NCBI GenBank assembly: GCA_963978545.1
Contig: OZ021721.1
Location: 36,257,348-36,321,347, forward strand
Reading direction: 5' to 3'
DNA: 64,000 nucleotides
Source: Linyphia triangularis
Lineage: Eukaryota; Arthropoda; Arachnida; Araneae; Linyphiidae
Shown here: positions 47,521-61,900 of the stretch, piece after piece
Numbering within the stretch: the stretch's first letter is position 1
Layout: every line of letters starts with the position of its first letter
The notes under the pieces: generated by a model
Told to the model about the DNA's origin: nothing
Database searches by the model: none
What the model saw: only the letters and a program-made list of their open reading frames with translations
Made by a program: the position numbers and the translations under genes

Positions 47521-47584
47521 TTTAATTTTGAAGATTTATAGATAACTTTAATTTTGAAGATTTATAGATAATTTTAATTTTGAA
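47521..47584. repeat. 26-bp tandem repeat, 2.5 copies
   Basis: The unit TTTAATTTTGAAGATTTATA plus GATAA(C/T) is repeated nearly perfectly. Confidence 0.9.
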
Positions 47585-47983
47585 ATCGTTAAAAATTGTT
47601 AAATAGCTCATTTTGGAGATGAGATATGGCCTTTGCCGACTATGTTACAGAAAGATAAGGTTGAAATATTGCATGGAAATCTTTTTACAAATAATTTACT
47701 TATGAAGTATTGGTATAAATGAGTGTGAATTGAGTAATTATAACCAAAATAATATATGAGTGTAAAGTTACTTTAAGTTATATAAACACACGTCTCATAT
47801 AATAAATAGAGCGTTAACGTAAGTATTCTATAAACAGTTCTCAAGTTAAAATATACTCTGAAAGATTTAAAGGTTAGAAGACCTGAGGATAGCTGTGCTT
47901 ACATTTGAAACTACTTTCAACTTTCAACTATGAGTAATTTGTTGTTGATTAAAACCTTGAATTCTTTCCGCTCATAGTGTAAT

Positions 47984-48381
47984 TGTTGGGAGTAATTAAA
48001 ATTCTTAATAAGGTGGTTTGTTTAGAATATGTGAGGTATCATTAACCATATAAACTCAAACTATGTGACTGAACGACCTAGCAATGTGGTATATCTATGA
48101 AACTTCTGTAGATAAATAGCCAATGTGCAAAAGTACCGATTTATTTTCTAAAAATTGTGAGAGTTTGCTAGATTTATGTACATCTGAGCTAAGCGACATT
48201 GAGTCTAAATTTAGTGATTTTGTTTTATTGCAGATTATGTCTTAAAAGTTCGTTTTCTATCAAACCATAGTATCGTAACGAACTTAAAAGACATAATCCT
48301 CTAATTTACTTTAAATTAATGTTTTGAGTTAATTTGCTGGGAGTAATTAAAATTATTAATAAGGTGGTTTGTTTAAAATAT
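47984..48381. repeat. Direct repeat pair around a hairpin
   Basis: GGGAGTAATTAAAATT, TTAATAAGGTGGTTTGTTTA and AATAT occur at 47988-48030 and again at 48339-48380 with two mismatches. Between them, 48233-48295 contains an inverted repeat ATTATGTCTT..AGTTCGTT. The arrangement could be a local duplication or the worn ends of a small element. Confidence 0.55.
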
Positions 48382-51300
48382 TAAATGCATAAAATATTTG
48401 TTTGAAATAATGAAATTAATTATACAGAGAGTTCAATGAGGAAGTTGATTTAGTTTTTCACTATTTTGTAAAGTAGCTCAATTGCGATTTAAGCACTTTA
48501 AAAAAATTCTTATTGCTCGTAAGATATGAATGTTTGAATTATTATTTCTTACATTGTTGTATTTCTATAACTAAACTTCAAATGCTCGTATCTTTTTTCG
48601 CGGTTTTCAAATTTTGGCAGCAATAAAAATGCTAAGGCTTTTTAACTATTAAACTTAAAATATTTTTTTTCCCTTCAGTAACATAAATATACATTAAACA
48701 GGTGTATACATGCTGATTTTCTGTTTCTGCCACCCTTCTTTATAATTTTTTTTCTCAAAGTTGAAAATTTATTTGTTCATGAATTTTTGAGTCAAAATTG
48801 GTATGAATTTTTTTTTTAAACGGTGCACTTGTATTCAAATTGGAATGCATACATTTGTTTAAATATTATTCAAGATCTTTTTAAAAAAAAAATTGTTTAA
48901 AAAATTGAAAAATAAAAAATATGTAGGAATTTAAAAATTGTTAAAAAAATTGAAAATGTGTTACTATTTTTAAATTTTTTTTTTGTAAGTAATTTGATAA
49001 TTTTAAATACTGGCGAGTGTGTTTTATGAGTGCTTAGCAATAAAAAAAAATGGATAGTGCAATTGTTTAAATTAAAATATAAATTGTCAAATGTATCGGA
49101 ACCTCAATCCTGTTTGATTTTACGATGTATTGTTTCATGTTTTCTAATATTTTAAAGTAAGTATTGAACTCTGCTTTTAGCATTTGTCTTTATATCAAAG
49201 TAAATATTTACTTTAGTTTCGCTGAACAAAAAGACGTGAAATAAATAATTTATCAATCTGATGTAACGAAACGATTTCTGAAAAATTCCTACTATTCCAA
49301 CAGTAAACTTTAAATTGGGGATTTAAAAATACAACGAATACTATGCTTCTTTTTAAGAGAACTAGAACATTTAATATCTGTTCTTAATTGTGATTTGATG
49401 TTTCTATTGTCGAGTAAGCTTATGTATTTCAATTAAAGCTTTCCATTTGGAAAAATACAATGGTTAGGACACAAAAGGCAGATTATACTGTTCCACATAG
49501 ATGAAAATAACTTTGCATGTTTGGCATTGTTTGGTGCTTTTAAGGTGGCTGGTTTTACTACACAATTATTCATTGTTTATTTAATATTTCTCAGTTCTGA
49601 AACCAGAAGATAATAGTTCTATTAATAGAAAATTATAAATTTATATTACGCAATAGAAAAAGTTTTGAGTTTAAAGAATAATAATATATATAACACGATA
49701 TCAATGAATTGTACATCCCTCCCCATTATTTGTACATATCCAAACTGATGTAGTGAAAACAATTGCATCAACACACGTTATTTAAATCATTATTTTAGGT
49801 CAGTTACTTGTTTGAATGCTTAACAACATGTTTTGAGCACAATAATGGTCAATAAGGCTTAAACACAATGGACAACCTTTCCTAACGTAAGATTGAAACC
49901 CAACACATTTATCTAAGTCGTGTAAGAAAGAAAGTTGTGAACATAACTCAAACAAGCCAATTTTACAAGGGATACTTTTTTTTAATTCGCAGTTCTTAGA
50001 CATTTTTCTGCAACTTGGTAAAAAAAGTATTTGTATTCGATATTTGTGAAGATGTTACTACAACTACTCAATTCAACGGCAAAAAAAGAAACAATAGACT
50101 TCATATGCGTTGAGATAAATTCTTCACATAAAATTAGAACATGAATACAAACTATTGCAAAACAAGCTAAGTGCATTTTAAATGATTTTGAAGAAGAGAG
50201 ATGCGAAAAATCTTTTATCTCCATTCGGTCTTAAGGATTTATGATATTGTTATGGCTTCTTTTTTTTCTCGAAATATTATTCTAATTTTTTTTTATTGAA
50301 ATCGGTTTACGATGGGATTGCAAGTAAATTGATTGTATAACAAATTGGTCGTATCAAATTAAGAGTGTATAAGATATTCAATTTGTAAATTTTTTATAAA
50401 TTTTGATAGTTTTAAAATTAATAGTGATGGATCAGAATTGAAAGAATTCGAAAATTCGAATTTTGAATTGCTTCTCGACCATGTTCAAAACTTAGATATA
50501 TTTGAACTGATAAAACTTTAAAACAGTATATTATAAATGCGTGAACATTTTCACTGGTACTTTTTAAATATATATATTTACTACGTCTTTTTGATTTATT
50601 GATATAAGAATTTATGAAAAAATTAGCATAAAAAAAAACATGATGAGCAATATATAAAGTGTTGTAGATAATTTTATTTAAAAAAAAGGACAATTTATCC
50701 TATGAATCTTTGTAAGCTATTTAGTGTAAAATTTTTTATTGAAAATAAATGTTAGACATATAATAAAAAATAAAAAGTCAAATCTTAGAAAAATCAAAAT
50801 TTTCAAAGGAGCTGTTTTATTTTAAATCAATGGTTCCAATTACAATATTTAAAATACTTACTCAAAAAGTTTCAGAATTACTTTTCTAAAATTGGAGATT
50901 TTATATTTTTGTATGATTAGAGGACTCAATTTCATATGAACTTGTATAATTTGTGGTGATTTAAATGTTGGATAAAACAAATCGACCATTATCCATCTTA
51001 ACCCTTTCATGTAGTAGTACCCAAAACGAGCTTATTCACACCATGAAGTTAATATTAAATTCCCACTTTGATTTATTCTCCAAAAATCAACAAAGGTTAA
51101 TCACTCTATCGCTGATGCATATCAACATCTAAGGGATAAATAATGTAGATATGTTCTGATCATTGCACTTGACTAAGCGCAAAAGTTTCTCAGTTAGTGA
51201 TTTATGTGTCGAAACGGCTGGGTCTTATTCGATGACTAATTCCCTCACTGCTCATGCCAATAGATAAAAGATTTTCCTCGCGGTTATATTGACATACCTA

Positions 51301-54300
51301 TACAAAGTGAAAGAGCCATGAACATGGGGAGACTTATCGAACTGGATTTTATGCTCAAGATAGTTAAATTTGAGATTATTATTTGAGTTATTTTAGTGAA
51401 AGCGTTCTTCCAAAGTGAGTAATTTTTGTAAAATGCTTAGATTAAGTGCTATTTGTTGAACAATAAAAGAAAATTGTAAATGTAAGATAAACATGTGTTT
51501 TGAAAATTGTAGATTTTTAAAGTAATTCACCTATACAAGCGGATTAAGTCTTTTAAAGCAATGTTTTTAAAGATCTATTGGTGATTTTAAGGTATTTTTG
51601 AAAAAAAAATAAATCTTCTCCATGTTTGTGAATGATTGTACAAATGTTTATAGAAGTTTTTGAGAAAAAGTGAAAATTCAGTTATATTTTCATCAAAGTT
51701 ATCTTAAGAGGTTCCCACTTTACACAAAATTGTTTCACAAATCAACATTCCTTTTCAAAAGAGAGTATACAAGACACAAGTTATTTAAAGACTTAAAATT
51801 TAAGAAATTTAATGTTTGAATGATATATACCAGCATTTATTAAACAACTTTGATCAACTACTTCTAAAATCATCTGTAATTTATAGAATTAAAATTATTA
51901 CTTATTTTATGGTCAATCTTCTTACTGTGAAAATGTCTTGTAAAAAAAAAAGAAAAAAAAAGCAGTGTGATAACCACTGAGACGTGTTTTTTTAAAAATT
52001 AAAATACAATTCAAATTTTATTCCGTGGTAACATTTTTGAGTGCTATTATTGCATTAAAATGAAGATTGTTGGAACAAATTCCAATAAATATATTTTTTA
52101 AAACGTTATGTTTGATGCCAGTTTTTGATTTTGGAAAAAATTTAGACGGCTTAGTGCATCAGAGTTCTGAGATATTTCTTTACTTTTGATCAAAATACTA
52201 TTTCAAATGAAAAAATATAGTGCCAATAATAATAAAATATATATAAATGAAAATATCAAGATGCCAATAGATGAGGAACGCAGAAAACAGTTTTAAAACA
52301 AATTCCAGAAAAACATAAAAATACATGAATAACGTTATAAATAAAGAACATATTACATGTTAGGGACATTTTAAGTGAGGAATCGATTAGAAAAATTCGC
52401 ATAAGGATTTAAGTAAATTAATGAAAAGATTTGTTGTACGTGTTTAAATCTCACACTCTTTTCATTCAATAAAAAGTTTCAGAAATTTACTTCCTTTAAA
52501 CTAAATTCCTTTTTAATAAAATAGTTTTTTCATAGTGTTAATTAATATGTTTCATTGTTCTCTATTAGTTGGGTTTCATAAAAAAGATTTCCGAAATTTT
52601 TAAATTACAAACTGGTTGAAAACTTTGTTAACTGTTTCGAATGGTTCCTGAGATGTATGAGAGATAATTTATATGCTTCACTATATTCAACAGAATAACA
52701 ATCCAAATTCAAAAACAAAATTGAGTTTTAGAGCCACATGCTCTCCCATGTAACATTTTTTAAAAGATTTTCATTCATAAATTATTTCAGGAAATATATT
52801 TTCATATTAAAACTCCACAATCTTCCTATTCATAAATTATCTTCAAAATCTTTCTAAGCTGATGCTATTTAAATTTAATGTCATAAATTGACCAACAACT
52901 AAACACTACTCTAATCTAGACTCTAATGAACAAATTTTCATCGCAACATCCTGCAGAGTGGTTAATATTTTAAGTACAACTGAAAAACAAATGGATCGTA
53001 TCAAAAAGTTTTACCACACGTTTATACTTATCCTCATATACAACACATACTAAGATAAATGCTTCGTAAAATGCTCTTTATCCGAAGCTGACATGACTAG
53101 AATTAGGAACAAACAATAAATCTAGAGCATTTTATTTTGTTTTCTATACAATGCTCAGCAATCAAGCACGCAAACTTTGCACGCCTTCACGGGAAACCTC
53201 ATGAATATTCATAAACTTCACTCCTTTTGTGATGATGTAATTTTCAGAAAACAAAAAGATTTTACGCCTGCAGAATAATTTAGTGTCATACACTAAGCTT
53301 TCTCAGATTGGTGGCTCCGTGGATGAAAAGCGGGAAAAAATCCGAGGAAAAAACGGAGGTCCACTTGTTGTGAAAAGGAAAAATCCTAATAATTGAGGTT
53401 TACCGAGAATGGTGAAGTCATTTATTCACTTGCAGTCTCTATCACTTTTACTCTTGAATTTTTCGTTGTAGGAGCCTTTGAGGATTTTGTTGCTTGCTGC
53501 AGATTTTGCACTTGGAAAATAAGAATATTGATTCATTTTAAACAAAATTTATGTTCATCGAGTTTGGTAATGAGCTCATTCCCTTCAAAAGTTTGAACAT
53601 TTTTAGACACTTATGATTGTAATTTCATTAGTTTGGGAAATAACTCACATATATGAATAGAAGAGGTAATAAGGCAAATTTACACTTTTAGATAATAAAA
53701 ATGATTTTTTTTTACTAAAGCATGATGGGCTGTTTTGTAATGTTTATGTTAAACTTGAAAACGTGAGAGTTTCTCTTAAATGCTTTTAATTTAATTATGT
53801 AAACATATTTTATTATTAAATATATGGATTGTTCCAGTATTTACCAAGTTAACGAACTAATTTTTCAATGTATGTAAATAATGACCTTTGTTTGAAAAAA
53901 GAAAAAAGTTTTATTAATATACTGTTCACTATTGTAAATTTTAGTGTTAAATATAATAAACAGATGCAAGTTAAATGATAATTTATCTTTTAAATTTTGT
54001 TTACGATATTTTTAAAAAGTTGAAAAGAATGTTCTAACGAATGTGATAATTTATTTTACTTGTTTGTAAAAAGGGTCAAACGGTTAATTTGAGAAAAACT
54101 ATTCTCAAATTTAATTCAAAATATAAATGACATTCTTAATAATAAATTTAAATACTATGAAGTACATAAAATACTTTTAAATCAATAATTAAATATATTT
54201 GCAATGTTTTTTTTAAACAATTATAGTGTGTTTACATTAAATCTAAAGAAAACTGTCAAGTAAATAACACTAACCACATAAATGATTTTTAACGATTTTA

Positions 54301-57300
54301 TAGTAATTAGTGTATATTCCTAAAATAATTTGTGTGTTGAAATGGTAATTCAAAACAAATATGCGTTTTTGATTTTGAATTTGGATATTATTAAGTATTG
54401 AAATGACAGGTAATCAAAAGTGTTTGCAATATTTTAAAATATGATATAAAAACACAAATTAGTCTAAAAGAGTAAGTTTTTTTTTACCAAATAATGGGAG
54501 TTACAATCAAAGTCAGCTAAAAAAATATGCTGGAAATTTGAAACTTTTTTATTGTAGTCTGACAAAAAGATATCTCTCTGAATAATAACTTTAACACAAA
54601 CATCACGACTGTTTAATTTAAAAACAGAATATTTGCTATATTAGTTTATGGCGGATGCGTACTTTTAATATTGAATTACCGGATTTAATTAAATGAATTT
54701 TTGAAATTAGTCAAGTTCTTTTTGCTTCCCTTATATTTCCTAAAATATTTATAAAAAGTGTGTTTATATCTTACCTCTAAAATGTAATTAATTGTTAAAT
54801 AAAAAATTGTATATATGTATGATGATACAGAAAGCTTTAATCTCCTACATAACTACTTAGTACGCATATTTTTTTCTTTTATTAAGTAAATGATCAACTG
54901 ATTTATGTCCATTTTTATAAAAATAAAATACTTTTCGTTAAATAACTTATTTGTGGATCTATATCTAATTAACCACAGAGAGAACACATTTCAAATTAAA
55001 ATCAAACTCTGTTTCAACCCACTTTAAGTTAACCACTAGAATGATCCTTAGATTGATCCACTTAAAATAAAAACAAATTCAGACATTTCAAATTGCTTTT
55101 TTTGAGTACAATATAATTAGTTTATAGGGACCTTCAGCTAAAGAGGGGGCACATTTAACCGCACACTCGATTAATTAAATCTGCGTATGTATTCTTTATT
55201 TAAATTAAATCACATGGTTCTTCAATAGTATTAAAGAACCCTAGAGAAATAATTTTCAAACATTCGAGTCATCAATTTAAATTCAATCCAATATCCTTCA
55301 CTTCCAAATCCTTTTCTACAGTATCATTTTGAAATACTTAAATATACACAATCGGATTAACTGCGCAAGCTAAAATCGATAGCAGGGATCAACACACACT
55401 ATTACCGAACGATGAATATTTGCTATCATTGTTTTACATAATTTTCGCCTCAATTTCAATGTAGAAAAGTATGTTTCATGATGAATTGTCTTTCTTAGAG
55501 AAGGGTGTAATTTGTGTAAGGTGGCTTGTTCATTGCACCACTAATGGAGGCTATCTAGTTATTTGTTGGTCTTAAGCATTAAAATGATTGATGATTAACT
55601 CTCTGAGAGTTCACATTTTCGATCATTTAATCTGAAAGTTAGAATTTAAAGAATAGTTCTGGTTGTATATAGACTTTTTAAAGTTTCAAATGTATTCAAA
55701 TCTTTAAGAACAGTTTCGTGATTAGTTTTAACTATCGAGTAAACTCTTTGGTAATATTAGTAAAATAATCGAATCTAAGCTGTTGCAAATACCTGTTTTC
55801 TGAGTTATCAAGTATTAATAGGGACTTAAAAATAGAAAGGTACAGAAAATTGTATGGTTTTATGATGATTATTTAATTGATATTTAAGACTATTTTATTA
55901 TGACTATATAATAATGATTATTTAAGAGATTGCTTTTTTCTGATAAACTTTTCAAGTATTTTAATATAGTGTACTAAGTTAAAATTTCTGATAAATATAT
56001 CCAGTTTTTAAAACAATTGGTAAAAATATTAAATAATAGGTTAATACTCGAAATTAGCCAATTACTAATTGAATAAAAATATTTTCTTTATAATTATTAT
56101 TGATAATAATCATTTATCAATTTACTTAAAGGAAATATTAGTAAATAATATAATTAATAATAATTAATTATATTATTAATAATATATTATTTATTATAAT
56201 TATAATTTAATTATTATAAATAGGAGAATAAGTAAATTACCCATTATATTTGAGAACAGTAATATTTTGAAGAATTAAAATACTAATTTGTCATTCATTC
56301 ACATTAAAATTTAAATCACATACGTTTTTTATAGCAATCTAGTGTAAGTTTTTGTGTAAAATAAGAACAATTTATTTTTGTTGGCAATTTATATTGTTTA
56401 GTTAAGGTTAAAAGAAGACTTTACAGAAAAAATATAATGTTTAATCTACTTTCAAGCATCGTAGGGTAGTGAACAATTCACATAAATCTAAAAATCACGG
56501 AGCACAACGCATTAAAACACACATACTAATTATTTTATTTCTGTACGAAAAAGTTGAATTATGAGGATTTGAATGAAAAACTTGAGTTATGGGGACGTTA
56601 AAGGTTACCCCCCTCTCCTTAACTACCAAAGTGTTTAATAGTTTATTATTCTTATAATTTTAGTGTTAAATAAAATTTCTAAAAACTGCTTCATGGGTTT
56701 CTTGTGGAATATTGTTGACAGTATTGTCGATATGATTGAACTTGAAAGAATTTGGTCAAAGTGACCACTATGTCCTTTGAAACTAATAAAAACAAAAACA
56801 TTTTACCATATAATTTAAACAATAATCATAATTCACAAATTGGTGATGTGCAAAAATAAAAAACAATATTTTTGAAAAATATCTTTAATTTACAGAAATT
56901 ATAATACACAAGTAAGTGATGTATGAAAAATGTAATTTGGAAATTACTCCATTTTATATAAGAAGGACTGACAGGCTCAATAAAACTAATTACAATATTT
57001 CTTAGTTATTCATAAAAAGAACACATCTAAATAACAATATACTTGAGTTTTTCTCATCAATTTTTCTTTCTACATAAATAGGATTAAGTGTGTCCTGCAC
57101 GTAACAGTTAGGTTTAATTAAAGAACTTGGAATTTAAAAGGTAATATTTTTGCTTAAAAAATCACCCTACTCAAGTGCTATCATCAGACCATCACAAATT
57201 CTGAAACTTCTTTTTTAAAGAGATCTACAAGCAAATATAGTTTAAAAAGTAGTCTGAATGTGACGGTGGAATGGCCCAAATAGGCTGAAAAATATTTATA

Positions 57301-57879
57301 ATAATTTAAAATGGAATGGTTAATTATGATAGTTTCAATTAATATAAACTTACCTTTTATTGAGAATAAAATGATTCAATTTTCATATTGGTCCTTGACC
57401 AGAGAAAATAGTAAATATTTTATAATCCAATACTTTTTAATGAAGAAGTCATTTTAATCTGAATAGAATATATGAAGTTTGATATTTGAAACTCCAGGTC
57501 ATACATAAATGCCTTTAACTTGAAACTTTGAAAACTGACTTCTCCTGGTGAAGTTAAGTAATTAGTCTTTGATAAATTACTAGTAAAATTACGTTCACAA
57601 GCGTGTAAATTAATATTTCAAAGTAATCAGATAGTCATTTGACGAAAATTACATTTCATTAGGGTTGTGTAATAATTTCTTTAATACTTTGTTTGATAAA
57701 ATACACTAAAACAGACAGAATACTAATGTTCAAAAGTAGATTTTTGACTAATTTTATTGGATACACAAAAATAGGCAAATGAACAAAATTATTAAATACT
57801 TTTTTAAAATCCCCTGCTTGTAAAATAACGTTGTGTTGGAAAAGTATAAATCTACATCAGAGCAAAATATTCTTTTTTA
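48382..57879. other. Long AT-rich non-coding stretch
   Basis: Open frames here (49800-50224, 50418-50693, 53393-53596) show no recognisable similarity or splice support. The interval 56130-56220 is an AT-only palindromic tract. A CCCTTTCATG-like sequence after TTAA at about 50999 resembles one piggyBac-type end but has no partner I could find. Confidence 0.45.
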
Positions 57880-58830
57880 TTTAAAAATCATTTTGTTGGA
57901 CCATCTTTGCTTTTAATTACGGTATTAGTTGTTTGAGGCATGGAGCTCAATTATCTGTTAACCTTCGTCTTTGATTCTGTAATAATATTTTTGTTATAGG
58001 GCGTTTTTCAGTGTCTCCTTTGAAGTAAATGGTTGCTCCCTGATCTGTCATTTGAGATATACTCGAAACGTTTTCTACGGGTATAAGATCCAGAAACTTC
58101 AGAGGCCACTCCAGGAGATCAACGTGATTTTCGCTAACTCATTTAATTTTTTTAATAGATTTATGAAATTTTGCCTTATTCTTGGCCAAACCTTCAACTC
58201 ACATTTACAAAATATTGATACTAAAAACTCTTAAAATGTTGTAAAAATACTAATTAATTTTGTAAAGCAACCTAAATGATTTTTATGCATATTAACACTC
58301 CCATACTTATTCTCAGTAAATATTACTTAATTAACACGTATCTGAAATTTAAATTCGTCAGACCGTGATATTTGGAAGAATGTTCTTTTGAAATGTGTTG
58401 GTGTTTAAGAGCAAATGCAAACTGTGACATTCTGTTTCTATTGGAGAGCTATAGTTTATTCCTGGAATTTCAAGCTTGGAGTTAGACTTCAGCAAGTCTT
58501 CTTCTAGTGGTTCTAGGCAATATTTATTATTTTGAAATAATTTATAAATTGGCATCCATCTGATCTGATGCTTTTATATGATCTTTCAAAGTCGCCCACT
58601 TTAGTAATCATTTTTCTTAGAGCTTCCCATTCTTGTGTAATTTCAATGTGATCCACTATTTTCAAGACTTTTGATAGCACATAAAACTTAACACCTTGAA
58701 AGTTTAAGAAATTTTGCAACCTCAATTGGCTTTTACCCTGTTCGATTAAAATCTGTATTTTTAAGCTGTGGTCTTGACTAAGCTCGCTACTTTTCGGTAT
58801 TTTCGAAAGTAAAATCGATGGACTTCATGA
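57880..58830 (-). pseudogene. Decayed Tc1-like transposase
   Basis: On the minus strand the N-terminus reads KIQILIEQGKSQLRLQNFLN (HTH region near 58680-58755), then KIVDHIEITQEWEALRKM and SIRSDGCQ, the usual order of linker and second HTH in Tc1 proteins. Near 58050-58130 it reads NHVDLLEWPLKFLDLIPVEN, corresponding to the LEWPxxSPDLNPIEN block, with the final catalytic Glu still present. The middle is unrecognisable and many stops and frameshifts occur. I could not define terminal inverted repeats. Confidence 0.6.
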
Positions 58831-60066
58831 TTTAAGGCAAGTAAACAAAACACGAGAGTATATATGCACGTTAAAAGTAGGGAAAACAGACTATCACTCA
58901 TTCCCAGAAAACGTGAATTTTGCATAAAAGTTCTGATAGTATTTTATTGGCTGCTGAATGCGATGACCTTTGTTTATGTTAATATCTAAAGTCGACAAAA
59001 ATCCTATAATAAACAAATTAAGTTACAATGAATATTGGTTTTAAATAAAAATCAGACGATAAAAGAAACGAAAAAAAAAAAAAAAAAACCTTGGGGATTT
59101 ATTTAGATAAAATCTTATTGGAGAATTTTTTTTAAATTAATTCTCATGTTATATTTAACTGGAGAAAACACAATTACTCGACGCAATTGATTTTTTCATA
59201 TATGATTACGAAATTATGATTGTGAAAGTGTTTGAGCATTATTATGCTACATTTTGAAGGATTACAATGGCATTTTCTGTATTTATTTATAAATACTTTA
59301 AGTAAGATATTTACATATTAATATGCAAGAGTGAAATTTCGTCATTTTGTTACTACCCTCTAAAATGGCTGAATGGATTTTAGAAATATTTCAAGATAAA
59401 ACGTCTAAAAGTATCAATTTGTAAATTTTTGAATTGTACAATAAAAATGTCGGGAATACACTTTAAAACAATACAAAGATTTACATAGTAAATATATAAA
59501 ATTGAGTTTCTCCTACCTTCAAAACTCAATTAAAAAGGGTTATCATGGAATAACTTCATATAATATAACGTTTCTCTACCTTTTCTACAGTCTCAAATAT
59601 ATGTGAGCAACAAATTTGGGTGAACATTCTTATGCGCCCAATAAAAAAGTAATTTTCTGTTTCTCAAGCTAACTTTGAAGGGGATAAAGGACATCAGTTC
59701 ATTTTTTTTAATTCTATCCCACTCTACTCTACTTTATAAAGTTTTCCACACAAAAAAAGTGTTTATAGAAATAAAAATTGGTGACAACTATTTTAAGAAA
59801 TAAACCTATGTTTATAATTGATATTTTAATAATGTTAGTAGTTACGTATTGTTTCGTTATTTATTTGTTATAATACTAGAAGATTTTGATTCGGTTATAT
59901 TTTAACTCTTGTTTTATTAAGAGAGGATATAGTAATTTTCTCATCTGTAGTAAGTCCTAATGAAAGATTTGAATTTTTAAGTTTATTACATCTTATTAGG
60001 TAGTTCCATAAAAGATGGATGTTCTTCTTAAAAGTAAAAAAACAAACATCACAAAGCACAGATATT
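58831..60066. other. AT-rich non-coding stretch
   Basis: An A-tract lies at about 59071-59088. No gene recognised. Confidence 0.5.
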
Positions 60067-60068
60067 TA

Positions 60069-60571
60069 CCGAGATTTTCAGAATAATCTCCCTAACTTTG
60101 AAATGACATAACTGCGAAACAGCGAGAGATAAAAGGAGAAGACAAGTAGTATGTTAAATAGACAGATATGGAATTTTAAATACATCGTGTTTTTTTTTTT
60201 ACCAATATTGCAATGTGGCAACAAATTATTGTAAAATCTTAATATAGTGGAATGAGTTTATCGTCTCCTTCATAAAAAATTACCCTACGGTCCCTCTTAT
60301 GGATAGTGCAAACTAAGCTATTACTTTTGTAAGACACACAGAAGATTTTACAGTACCTCATATTCACCAGTTTGTTTATTGAAAAATCCGTCCCAATGAA
60401 AATTCGCCTCATCGGTAAACCGTATGCAATCGTTATCAATCACATTTTCAAACAAGTATATTTTAAATTCCATACCTGACTATCTAAATTACCACTTGTC
60501 TCTTCTTTTTGTCTCTCACTGTTTCGCAGCTATGTAATTTCAAAGTTAGGGATTAGTTGAAAAAGACCCTG
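60069..60571 (-). mobile_element. Internally deleted mariner-type element
   Basis: TA lies on both sides (60067-60068, 60572-60573). Inverted repeats of about 110 bp pair CCCTAACTTTGAAATGACAT, CTGCGAAACAGCGAGAGA and GGAATTTTAAATAC-type blocks with the right arm. Between them, about 60380-60440 on the minus strand reads CIRFTDEANFHWDGFFNKQT, the block around the first catalytic Asp of a mariner-like transposase. The rest of the transposase is missing, so this is a 503-bp deletion derivative. Confidence 0.75.
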
Positions 60572-60573
60572 TA

Positions 60574-61684
60574 GCTAATCGTAAATATTCTGTAAAAGGT
60601 TTTGACTTAAAAACAAAACTAATTCTTTGAAAATTCCTTTTATTTTAGATTCAAAGACATCAAAACTAAATTGCCTCTCTAAGTAAAACTAACTTTTAGT
60701 GAATAACATTTTTACGTAGCTAATCTAGCCTTGCGCCAGATCCTTTCTGCAAGTGGTTGTCTACTCCAAACAAAGTTGATCATCAGTTTCTATAATTTTA
60801 CTCTATATTTCTTTTCGGAAAACTTTCTGGGAATTAATATTGAGCTGAAATGCATTAAGTTCCATGGTTTTGCAAGAGCATGGTTTGCATGGTTGAGCAC
60901 ATATTTCTTATTGTTGATTTTTTATTTCTTTATAAAGTTGAAAAGATTACTACTTCAGACCTATTTTAAGGAAGTGTATAAAACTTTCTACAATGTATTT
61001 TCCAAAATATTGCTTTGATTTTTTGTGTGTCATAGTTGTTTATATAAATAAAAAAATTTAATTGGTTTTTAAAAAGATAGTGAATTATTGAAATTATTAT
61101 ATTTTGTTCAATTATTTCAAAAACTCTTTTGCAACTGAAGAAAGATCAGAAAAGAAAGTTTATTGTGGGCATCTTTATAAGAATGGTTCATTTTTGTCAA
61201 TAATTTCTAATTTTGCATTAAAAAAAAAGAAAAAAAAAAAAAAAGAAATGCCCCTTTTTGCATATTATAATAAAAATAAATTTAAATGTTTTCAAAATGT
61301 TGATCATGTGATAAAGTTATTATACTTTGTATTTATTTATGTATAAACTCATAATGATGCGTGTTAAATTAAAAAACAAAAAAAAATACTTAAATGTGGC
61401 CTACCTCCTTTTAACAATACAGCTTTTTTTTTTAAATAGCTGAAAAAAAATGTAAAAGCATGTAGAGGAGGTGGAAATAAGCAGATATCATAATGGTAAA
61501 AGGCGCATTTAGGTGTTAAAGAGCATGTTTAGATCGTAGATGATAACGGTCCGCTCTTCACCCCATCACTGTCAAAAATTTAAACGAACACCTGTCAATC
61601 AAATCATAAGTCGATTAACTACCACACTTGCCATGCGTTTTTACCACGTTTCCTTGATCGTATTCTTACTATTTATTTGACAAG
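60574..61684. other. Non-coding stretch
   Basis: The frame at 60731-61018 is a hydrophobic, FL-rich open frame without similarity that I know. A-tracts lie near 61219-61248. No gene recognised. Confidence 0.4.
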
Positions 61685-61900
61685 CATGGATTTTTTTTCT
61701 GGAAAACATTAAGAGCATGATCTATGAAGGCCCCATTCTGTGATATGTAGTTCTTGGGGCAAGATTGTCAGTTATTGCTGGAAATGTGCATGAAATGCCT
61801 GGAGTGTTTGCTAATGCTCGCCAAAACATGTACCACCATTAGGAATCTTGCATCACTGTTGGTGGTCACTATTTCGAGCACATATTGTAAAGAGCGTAAC
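61685..61900 (+). pseudogene. Transposase C-terminal tail (HTH/DUF4817-like family)
   Basis: The plus strand reads FFLENIKSMIYEGPIL, then GNVHEMPGVFANARQNMYHH, one stop, ESCITVGGHYFEHIL and TAA. The IRxMPGVFxxxRxxMxxRCxxCIxxGGxHFEHLL pattern is the characteristic end of the same transposase group as at 43430. The upstream part is missing, so it is 5'-truncated. The element's right end may be near 62088, where GAAGCACCCTGTGTA ends in TA. Confidence 0.75.

Noticed and set aside
60731..61018. 95-codon hydrophobic frame as a membrane protein
   Set aside because: Composition is what AT-rich DNA gives by chance; no acceptor, no conserved motif, no recognisable family.
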